A stretch of DNA of 10,075 nt from positions 1-10,075 of the forward strand of contig DAIEML010000069.1 of the NCBI GenBank assembly GCA_027349615.1. The letters run 5' to 3'. The stretch comes from Ignavibacteriales bacterium. GTDB lineage: Bacteria > Bacteroidota > Ignavibacteria > Ignavibacteriales > Ignavibacteriaceae. Shown here piece by piece: positions 1 to 6,233 of the stretch (within the stretch, counting starts at the first letter, position 1; the number at the start of each line of letters is the position of its first letter). The position numbers and the translations under genes are program-made. Below the pieces are notes generated by a model. The model did not search any database. It saw only the letters and a list, made by a program, of their open reading frames with translations, and was not told where the DNA came from.

Positions 1-1785
1 CTCATGAATAAAATTGTTGTGCATGTGCCCTTGAATTTCTTTATCATAGTTATGCTTATACTTTGCATACAATTGACCTAAGTCGATATCGCCAACGCCA
101 AAGATTGGATGATCTTTAAACATTTTTAATCCGGCCTTCCACAATTCAATCCTTACTCGATTTGATGGATTGTAAGAATCAAATATGCTTAACAACCTGC
201 TTTCTTTGGCGAAAGTAAAAATTAGATTGTCGCCGCTTCTTGCTATACTTTCCGGTTGAGAAGTTAATTTATCTTTAAATAAAATTTTAATATGATTTTC
301 TATGGGATATTCCAGTTCATAAAATTCTCCTTTGGAACTTGCCGCAAATAATTTTTTATCAGAAAAATTCCAGGTATATATTTCTGATAAGGAACTATTC
401 TGATCAATTAAATTTAAGCTGTCTTTTTCGATTGAAAATAATTTTAATCCTTGTTTGTCCGCCACTAATATTTTTCCGTCGCCATAAAAGAAACGATCGA
501 TGTTGGATTTATCAGTATAATTAGCAGCTTCTTTTACAGGCAAGCCATTTTGCAATTTTAGAACCGTTAGCGTATTTGGCCTTTGAAGCATTACTAAATA
601 ATTTGAATCAACACCAACTGCAGTATAACCATGGTAGTTATTAAATCTAACCGTATCAGATAAGTTTAGAGGATTTTTGAATATTGTAAGTCCGCTGTCT
701 AAATCAACAGTATAAAAATATTTATTTGCAGCAGCGTAAGAAATGGTGAGACCGGTTGTAAGAAATTCACTCTTTACTTTTAAATCATCGCCTGATTTTT
801 GCAGAAGAAAAAATCTTGTATCAATTGAAGAAGCAACAAAATAATCATCCCATTTAGTTAATGAATAAACCGGCGCGGGCAGCTTTATTTTTTTAATTAA
901 TGAAGTGTCTTTGTAAACCAGAACACCATCAGTAAAATCGCTCAAATAAGTTTTGCCGCTGTCCGCAAGCACGCTATAAGCCATTCCATTGGTTTTCACA
1001 CTTTGTTCTAATTTTAATTTAGAATTATTGAAATTGTAAAACTCTACACGACTGACATTTTTAGAATACAGAAATAAAAAGATTATCGCCGCGCAAATCG
1101 GAATTATAATTTTCCATTGTTTTTTTAATAGAAGAATTACAAATATACCTGCTGCAACGCCAATCCATCCGGTTCTTTTATAGGTTGATAAAAGAGCTAC
1201 AAGAGAAACCAAAAATCCAATTGATAAAAGAATTTTATTTATCAGTTTTGTTCCTTCATTGATGGCAAATGCAAATAAAAACAAAACCGTAAAGCTGGTA
1301 ATTTCACTTGCAGTAATCGGGTATTGAAAAAGAGACGGACCTGATTCTTTTATGCTATATAAATTGTTGATATAATATTTGAACGAAAAGAAAAGATAAA
1401 CTAAAACAGTAATTAAAGAAGCGCCGATATAAATTTTAAAATAAGTTTTAACTCTCTTCTCGTCGAAAGCTACTGCGATTGCAGTATAAACTAGCGGAAT
1501 CAGTAATGCGCGTTTGCTGAGATATAAATATGCCTGCGGATTATTCCCGGAAAAAATTGCAGACAAAAGTTCAGCTAAGAGAAACCAAATAAAAATTAAT
1601 TCTAATCCGGTCTTCTTAAATTGATTTTCTTTTGACAGAAAATATCGAATCAGAATAAGGACAAGGGCTCCGAAGTAACCAATTTGATTCACGAAAATCG
1701 AATTGGTAAGACTCAGCAGAAACAGAGCTGTAAAGAAAATTATTAACCGGTCAATTATTTTTATTTGATTTTGGCTAGCTTCCAT
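1..1785 (-). CDS. O-antigen ligase (WaaL/Wzy_C) family membrane protein with an inserted seven-repeat beta-propeller-like domain; 3' end cut off by the window
   Basis: The frame is open for 595 codons from ATG at 1785 to the window edge, so the C terminus is missing. About nine hydrophobic helices fill residues 14-241, with KRTGWIG at 203-208 matching the conserved arginine region of the ligase family. The Wzy_C signature follows much later: S541-N-R-V-R-I-E-L-W549, then KDHPIFGVGD, then H587-M-H-N-N. Family members transfer or polymerise lipid-linked glycans on the periplasmic face, using conserved Arg and His residues of the large periplasmic loop. Between the two halves, residues about 245-540 form a soluble, beta-rich insert of seven units of about 40 residues. 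Usual family members are about 400-450 residues, whereas this one already exceeds 595. The start overlaps the end of the ABC exporter gene by 11 bases, which suggests translational coupling. The ligase family call is strong. The substrate (O-antigen, other glycan) and the distinction between ligase, Wzy polymerase and PglL-type transferase cannot be read from the sequence. Confidence 0.85.
   Translation of the reverse strand, partial: MEASQNQIKIIDRLIIFFTALFLLSLTNSIFVNQIGYFGALVLILIRYFLSKENQFKKTGLELIFIWFLLAELLSAIFSGNNPQAYLYLSKRALLIPLVYTAIAVAFDEKRVKTYFKIYIGASLITVLVYLFFSFKYYINNLYSIKESGPSLFQYPITASEITSFTVLFLFAFAINEGTKLINKILLSIGFLVSLVALLSTYKRTGWIGVAAGIFVILLLKKQWKIIIPICAAIIFLFLYSKNVSRVEFYNFNNSKLKLEQSVKTNGMAYSVLADSGKTYLSDFTDGVLVYKDTSLIKKIKLPAPVYSLTKWDDYFVASSIDTRFFLLQKSGDDLKVKSEFLTTGLTISYAAANKYFYTVDLDSGLTIFKNPLNLSDTVRFNNYHGYTAVGVDSNYLVMLQRPNTLTVLKLQNGLPVKEAANYTDKSNIDRFFYGDGKILVADKQGLKLFSIEKDSLNLIDQNSSLSEIYTWNFSDKKLFAASSKGEFYELEYPIENHIKILFKDKLTSQPESIARSGDNLIFTFAKESRLLSIFDSYNPSNRVRIELWKAGLKMFKDHPIFGVGDIDLGQLYAKYKHNYDKEIQGHMHNNFIHE
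175..1005 (-). other. Seven-repeat beta-propeller-like insert within the ligase
   Basis: Residues 261-537 of the ligase-family protein split into seven units: about 261-301, 303-341, 343-380, 383-420, 422-461, 464-504 and 507-537. Each has the pattern hydrophobic strand, turn with D/G/N/S, strand of the type K-x-hydrophobic-hydrophobic-V-A/T-D/S, short turn, then a strand with L-x-hydrophobic-F/Y/L followed by a charged tail. Examples are GDGKILVADKQGLKLFSI, SDKKLFAASSKGEFYEL and GDNLIFTFAKESRLLSIF. The segment 245-260 (VEFYNFNNSKLKL) could supply a closing strand. No membrane helix is visible inside, and the insert lies after the ninth predicted helix, on the side where the ligase active site sits. 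The propeller fold is inferred from repeat spacing and strand pattern. No known propeller family signature such as the WD dipeptide is evident. Confidence 0.6.
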
Positions 1786-3691
1786 TATTATCTCTAAATT
1801 GCATTTCGTAAAATTTCCGGTACAGCCCATTTGAATCTTGGATCAGCTCGTCATGCGTTCCGGTCTGAATTATTTTTCCTTTATCCAAAACTATTATTCG
1901 CGAAGCATTTCTGATTGTGCTTAGCCTGTGGGCAATTACAAAAGTTGTTCTGTTCACCATCATTCTTTCGATTGCTTCCTGGACGAGTAATTCTGATTCG
2001 TTATCAAGTGCTGAAGTTGCTTCATCAAAAATCATTATTTCCGGATTCTTTAAAATTGCTCTCGCAATAGAAATTCTTTGCCGCTGCCCGCCGGAAAGTT
2101 TTAGTCCGCGTTCGCCAATTTTTGTTTCATAGCCATCAGGCAATTCAGTAATGAAGCGGTGTGCGTTTGCTGTTTTAGCTGCTTCAATTATTTTTTCAAT
2201 CGGGTAATCTCCAAGTCCATAAGCAATATTATTTTTTATTGATTCATTAAATAGAATAGTTTCTTGCGTTACAATTCCCATCAATGAACGAAGATTTTGG
2301 ATTTTAATTTTTTTAATGTCGTTCCCATCAATTAAAATTTTACCGCTAGTTGGATCGTAAAATCTTGGAATTAAATCCACCAAAGTTGATTTACCTCCGC
2401 CGCTTGGACCGACGAGTGCAATTATCTCCCCCTTGTTTACTGAAAAATTAATGTCATCCAAAACTAGATCATCGCCGTCATCGTAATGAAATAAAATATG
2501 ATCAAAAGAAATTGTGTTATTGAAATAATTAAATTCCTTTGCATCAGTTGCATCAACAATTGCAGGTTTGTTGTCTAAGATTTCAAAAATTCTATCGCCA
2601 GCAGCACTCGATTCTTGAATTCTGTTGTTAACAGTGCTCAATTCTTTTATTGGCGGCATTAACTGAAAAATCGCAAACAAAAATCCCATAAACTCTGCGG
2701 CTTTGAGAGATTGATTCTGCAATACCAAAACGCCGCCATAATAAATTATAACTGCGCCGACAATGACACTTAAAAATTCTGTAATCGGTGAAGATGCATT
2801 TCTAATTCTTACAATCCTAAGCATCATTTTGAAAAAGCTATGAGTTTCACTTGTGAATTTTTTGTTCTCATAATTTTCCATTCCGAATGCTTTTACAATT
2901 TTAACTCCGGAAATAGTTTCCTGGAGAATGCTGGTAATATCAGCCATCTTTGCTTGAATCGCTGAGCTGTGTTTTCTTAGCTTCAATCCAATCCACGCAA
3001 TTATTAGCATAGAGAATGGAAGAATTACAAATGCCAGCAGTGTCAGTTGCCAGCTAATGCTTAACGCAATCCCGATGAAAACTATAATTGTTAAAGGTTC
3101 GCGAATCAAATTTAAAAATGCCGCAGAAATACTATTTTGAACAACATTAACATCGTTGGTAATTCGTGAGATTAAATTTCCAACTCGCTCTTGCTTAAAA
3201 TAGCTCATTGGTAATTGATGAAGATGTTTGTAAGCAGCATCTCGAAGATCTTTCATTGATCCTTGTTCAACGAAGGAAAGAAAATATGCTTGAAGATAGC
3301 CGAAGATATTTTTCAGTAAGAATGCGAATACAACAAGCAGGCAAATCTTAAATAGTGCATTAATCTTATCTCCGGAGAAAACAAAATTATTAAATGAATT
3401 AGTTATTCTTTCCCCAATATTTATAACCCAATTTGGAAGAATGCTTGTTGCATTTTGTACAGTTGAAGTTTGAGAAACTTGAGCCGGCTGCTTTTGACCT
3501 TCCTGAAATAAAGTGTCAAGTAGAGGAATAGTTAGATAAACAGAAGCACCATTTAAAATTGCATATAAAATTGTAAAAATAATTGAGAGGCTTAAATGCT
3601 TCCAATATGGGGTAACAAATTTTAATATTCTTAAATAAGTTTTCACTACGCGCTGTAATCTGGTATTTGTGGAATATTTCTTAAACCGCAT
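1775..3691 (-). CDS. MsbA-like ABC exporter, fused membrane and ATPase domains
   Basis: This is a 638-residue half-transporter that would work as a homodimer in the inner membrane. The N-terminal six-helix exporter domain spans residues about 30-350. The ATPase domain follows: A-loop Y403, Walker A GPSGGGKST (428-436), Q476 of the Q-loop, signature LSGGQ (532-536), Walker B IMIFDE with catalytic E557, and H588 of the switch. All catalytic elements are intact. MsbA and related proteins flip lipid A core or other lipid-linked substrates. The downstream ligase-family gene supports a lipid or glycan substrate, but drug or peptide export cannot be excluded. A loop of about 60 residues (55-113) between the first two helices is longer than in classical MsbA. 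Start choice is uncertain. ATG at 3691 overlaps the lipoprotein gene by 46 bases. A GTG at 3646 overlaps its TAG stop by one base (TAGTG) and would give a protein starting KTYLRILKFVTPYWK, the usual family N terminus. Confidence 0.9.
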   Translation of the reverse strand: MRFKKYSTNTRLQRVVKTYLRILKFVTPYWKHLSLSIIFTILYAILNGASVYLTIPLLDTLFQEGQKQPAQVSQTSTVQNATSILPNWVINIGERITNSFNNFVFSGDKINALFKICLLVVFAFLLKNIFGYLQAYFLSFVEQGSMKDLRDAAYKHLHQLPMSYFKQERVGNLISRITNDVNVVQNSISAAFLNLIREPLTIIVFIGIALSISWQLTLLAFVILPFSMLIIAWIGLKLRKHSSAIQAKMADITSILQETISGVKIVKAFGMENYENKKFTSETHSFFKMMLRIVRIRNASSPITEFLSVIVGAVIIYYGGVLVLQNQSLKAAEFMGFLFAIFQLMPPIKELSTVNNRIQESSAAGDRIFEILDNKPAIVDATDAKEFNYFNNTISFDHILFHYDDGDDLVLDDINFSVNKGEIIALVGPSGGGKSTLVDLIPRFYDPTSGKILIDGNDIKKIKIQNLRSLMGIVTQETILFNESIKNNIAYGLGDYPIEKIIEAAKTANAHRFITELPDGYETKIGERGLKLSGGQRQRISIARAILKNPEIMIFDEATSALDNESELLVQEAIERMMVNRTTFVIAHRLSTIRNASRIIVLDKGKIIQTGTHDELIQDSNGLYRKFYEMQFRDNNGS

Positions 3692-4686
3692 CCGCCTTTA
3701 ATTTTTATAGTTTGGACTGGCTCATGATTTTTGTAATTGAAAATTTGGATTGACGAATTTTTCTCGAAGCCATCATCAAATATCAAAAATACTTTATTTA
3801 TGAAAAAATTTTTAACTCCGCTGCCTATAAAGGTCTTAATAATTTTTTTTTGTTTCAAATCGTACAAAAATATTTTTGAAGTGTTTGGCTGTCTATCATA
3901 CAAAGTTTTATTTCTTGGCGTAATATCAATCGTAGATAAAAATAAATACTTTTCATCAGGAGACCACTCTACCTGGTTTAGCTTTTGGTCTAAGGACACA
4001 ATCAAGGTTTCTTCAGTTTTTGTCCTTAAATAAATTTTAGTAGTAGAGGAATCTCTAGAAATAATTCTAAAAATTTTATTTGGTGAATAATCCTTGATTA
4101 ATTTTTCCGGAGGTTTTGGATAACCATCTTTTGTAATGTCAAAAATTTTAGAATTGTTCACGAGCTCTCTGCCGAACTGGCTAAAAATAAACGTCTGTTG
4201 ATTAACATAAGTTACAACAGTTCTATCAAATGAATTTAATATAACTTTGAAGGTGTTGTCTGTTGTCCAAGTTGTAAAAATCTGAAGCCCACCGCCGATC
4301 TTTTGAACAAATTTAACTTTTGAGGAATCCAAATTAATTAAATATAATTTCACATTTGAAATGAAAGGGAAAACTCCTTTCTTCCCAAAATCGCTAGCAG
4401 TTAAAAAGAAAATATTTTTCCGGTCGGATGAATATGAAAGCTCGACAACTTTCTCTTTTTTATTTGACCAAAATCGTGCAGCAGTTTTTTTCTTAGCATT
4501 AAATTTATAAAGACCTGGATTTTCTCCAATTATACCAACGAAATAAAAATCATTTGGAATTGCTGAAGATTTTATCTCGGCCGCAGTTCCCTTAATATCA
4601 ACAGTGTCACTGTTTGAGTTTTTATTTCCGCATCCGCAAAGTAAAAGGAAAGCTGAAAATAAGATAAATATTCTTAAGCTAAACAT
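3646..4686 (-). CDS. Beta-propeller-like lipoprotein of unknown function
   Basis: The protein is 346 residues from ATG at 4686. The N terminus MFSLRIFILFSAFLLLCGCG is a lipoprotein signal with lipobox LLCGC, so Cys19 should be lipidated. The remainder is beta-rich, with repeated strand-turn-strand units resembling TolB/PD40-type or WD-like propeller blades. Examples are LSYSSDRKNIFFLT, VEWSPDEKYLFLST followed by SKIFLYDLKQKKIIKTF, and SIQIFNYKNHEPVQTIKI. The frame extends upstream to a TTG at 4710, but ATG 4686 gives a normal-length signal peptide and only an 8-base overlap with the protease gene, so I prefer it. The protein lacks catalytic motifs I recognise. Its place directly before an ABC exporter and a ligase carrying its own propeller suggests an envelope role, perhaps as a binding or scaffold partner, but this is inference. 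There is a run of nine A residues on the coding strand (3843-3851); the frame passes through it intact. Confidence 0.75.
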   Translation of the reverse strand: MFSLRIFILFSAFLLLCGCGNKNSNSDTVDIKGTAAEIKSSAIPNDFYFVGIIGENPGLYKFNAKKKTAARFWSNKKEKVVELSYSSDRKNIFFLTASDFGKKGVFPFISNVKLYLINLDSSKVKFVQKIGGGLQIFTTWTTDNTFKVILNSFDRTVVTYVNQQTFIFSQFGRELVNNSKIFDITKDGYPKPPEKLIKDYSPNKIFRIISRDSSTTKIYLRTKTEETLIVSLDQKLNQVEWSPDEKYLFLSTIDITPRNKTLYDRQPNTSKIFLYDLKQKKIIKTFIGSGVKNFFINKVFLIFDDGFEKNSSIQIFNYKNHEPVQTIKIKGGCGLRNIPQIPDYSA

Positions 4687-5338
4687 TAAAAAAGCCCGCG
4701 GTTTTAACAAACAAACTTAATATTAAGTTAATGAATTTCATAAAATATGACCACAACGGACTATAAATGAAAAACATTAAAATTATTGATCCATATAAAC
4801 CGAGGTTCATTAATTTTGCTGTTGCATTATTTGGAAAAAGATCGAAGAGAATATGAGAGCCGTCCAGCGGGGGAATTGGCAAAAGATTAAATGCGAATAG
4901 AAAAATATTTAGAAAAACTCCGTACCAAAAAAAATTCAAAATGTATTGTTTGAATTCAACATTTATGTTTGCAAAGATTAAGAAACATACAAAAAATATT
5001 AATGATAAAATAAAATTTGATAACGGGCCTGCAAAAGAAACAATTGCGTCGTCGCGAAAATGATTTTTGAAATTTCGTCTATCAACCGGAACCGGTTTTG
5101 CCCAGCCGATCAGCGCTATTCCAGTTGAGAATGACGCGAGCGGCATAATATAAGTGCCGATTAAGTCGGCATGTTTAAAAGGATTAAGAGTCAACCTACC
5201 TAAATTTTTTGCGGTGTTGTCTCCAAGCTTAGAAGCTGAAAACGCATGGGCAAATTCGTGAATTGAAAGTGAAACAAAAAAAACCGGAAGAAAAGTTAAA
5301 AATGAAATCAGCTTTTCGCTTATGTGAATGTTAGACAA
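4679..5338 (-). CDS. Compact M50 site-2-type zinc metalloprotease
   Basis: The protein is 219 residues from a TTG start at 5338. It is a membrane-embedded protease of the M50 (S2P-like) family. The zinc motif HEFAH is at residues 27-31 inside the first helix, and the second motif NLLPIPPLDG at 151-160 places D159 as the third metal ligand. Other family landmarks are GWAKPVPVD (78-86) and SFAGPLSN (101-108). There is no PDZ domain, so it belongs to the short PDZ-less subgroup rather than to RseP proper. Substrates are unknown; relatives cleave membrane-spanning regulatory or signal-peptide fragments. The reading frame stays open upstream to 5560, but that stretch lies wholly within xerD in another frame and does not look like a protease N terminus. 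The TTG has a good ribosome site eight bases before it and starts five bases beyond the xerD stop. It overlaps the next gene by 8 bases. Confidence 0.88.
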   Translation of the reverse strand: MSNIHISEKLISFLTFLPVFFVSLSIHEFAHAFSASKLGDNTAKNLGRLTLNPFKHADLIGTYIMPLASFSTGIALIGWAKPVPVDRRNFKNHFRDDAIVSFAGPLSNFILSLIFFVCFLIFANINVEFKQYILNFFWYGVFLNIFLFAFNLLPIPPLDGSHILFDLFPNNATAKLMNLGLYGSIILMFFIYSPLWSYFMKFINLILSLFVKTAGFFNV

Positions 5339-5342
5339 TTTA

Positions 5343-6233
5343 TTATCCTCTCGGGTGAAAATCTTTATGAACTTGTTTAATATATTCGCGATCAATGTGA
5401 GTATAAATTTGTGTTGTGGAAATATCAGAATGCCCAAGCATTTCCTGAACAGCGCGAAGGTCAGCGCCGCCTTCCAGCAAATGTGTTGCGAACGAATGTC
5501 TGAATGTATGCGGGTGAACTTCTTTTTGAATTCCAGCTTCACGAACATAACGATCAACAATTTTCCAGACGCCCATTCGAGAAAGCTTTGTGCCGTGGTT
5601 ATTCAGAAAAAGGAAATTTCCGCTCTTTAATTTTTTTTCGAGCAACGGTCTGCTTTTTATCAAATATTCTTTAATCCATTTTATTGCGCTGCTTCCAATC
5701 GGTACTAATCTTTCTTTTGATCCTTTGCCCAAAACTCTAATGATTTCTTCCTCCAAATAAAGATCCGATATTTTCAAATTTATTAATTCAGAAACTCTAA
5801 CTCCGCATGCATAAAAAGTTTCCAACGCGGCTTTGTCTCTTAATCCTAATTTATTTTCTAAATCAGGTTTTGAAAGAATTGCATCAACTTCACTGACAGA
5901 CAAAACAGACGGCAAATTTTTTGCTAGCTTTGGAAGAGAAACTTTTTCTATCGGATTAGACATTATATACTTATTTGCAAGTAAGTAATTAAAAAAACCT
6001 TTTAATGATGAATAATATCTTGCGGCTGATCTGCTGTTTAATCCGGTATCTTTTAAAGCTTTAAAAAAATTAATAAGATTTTCATACTTGATTTCGGAAG
6101 GATCATTAATATTAAATTCTGCTAAAAATCTGATGAATGAAGATAAATCGTTTTTATATGATGATATTGTATTATCAGAAAGATTTTTTTCAAGCTTTAA
6201 AACAGTTAAGTATTCTTTTAGAAAGATGTTCAT
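5343..6233 (-). CDS. xerD: Site-specific tyrosine recombinase XerD
   Basis: The protein is 296 residues and full length. The N-terminal SAM-like core-binding domain spans about 1-90 and the catalytic domain about 105-290. All six catalytic residues are visible: R146 (CGVRVSEL), K170 (LGKGSKER), H242 and R245 (HPHTFRHSFATH), H268 (LGHSDISTTQ) and the nucleophile Y277 (QIYTHI). The spacing matches E. coli XerD (R148, K172, H244, R247, H270, Y279) with a constant offset of two. Xer recombinases resolve chromosome dimers at dif with FtsK. XerD fits better than XerC because of the ADLRAVQEMLGHSDISTTQIYTHI segment, but a lone XerA/H-type function is possible. No dif site is visible here and no integrase context (att sites, phage genes) is present. 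The ATG overlaps the TGA of the upstream gene (ATGA), a classic coupled junction. Confidence 0.92.
   Translation of the reverse strand: MNIFLKEYLTVLKLEKNLSDNTISSYKNDLSSFIRFLAEFNINDPSEIKYENLINFFKALKDTGLNSRSAARYYSSLKGFFNYLLANKYIMSNPIEKVSLPKLAKNLPSVLSVSEVDAILSKPDLENKLGLRDKAALETFYACGVRVSELINLKISDLYLEEEIIRVLGKGSKERLVPIGSSAIKWIKEYLIKSRPLLEKKLKSGNFLFLNNHGTKLSRMGVWKIVDRYVREAGIQKEVHPHTFRHSFATHLLEGGADLRAVQEMLGHSDISTTQIYTHIDREYIKQVHKDFHPRG
5346..5351 (-). promoter_or_regulatory. Shine-Dalgarno site deciding the TTG start of the M50 protease gene
   Basis: On the coding strand AGAGGA lies at the last codons of xerD, just before its TAA stop. Counting from AGAGG, eight bases separate it from TTG at 5338-5336. 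Most other starts in the window have little or no SD match, so this one stands out and supports the short protease start over the upstream ATGs. Confidence 0.55.

Noticed and set aside
339..524. Plus-strand frame of 61 codons.
   Set aside because: It is antisense to the propeller insert of the ligase gene, which has far better protein character and no stops.
3843..3851. Run of nine A residues on the coding strand of the lipoprotein gene as a possible programmed slippage site.
   Set aside because: The normal frame continues intact through it, the neighbouring frames give nothing recognisable, and such runs are expected in AT-rich genes.
3737..4033. Plus-strand frame of 98 codons; similar plus-strand frames occur at 1917-2132, 5328-5630, 6088-6291 and 9259-9450.
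   Set aside because: All are antisense shadows of well-supported minus-strand genes, with no recognisable domains or ribosome sites.
4687..4710. Longer lipoprotein start at a TTG codon.
   Set aside because: It adds eight residues before a complete lipoprotein signal that already begins with ATG at 4686, and it lengthens the overlap with the protease gene.
5339..5560. Upstream extension of the M50 protease frame by 74 codons to an ATG.
   Set aside because: It lies wholly inside xerD in another frame, reads unlike a protease N terminus, and a TTG with a good ribosome site follows the xerD stop.
5343..6233. XerD-like recombinase as a sign of a mobile element or integron.
   Set aside because: It has standard XerD length and catalytic spacing, sits in a housekeeping-type operon, and no att sites, repeats or cargo genes are visible.
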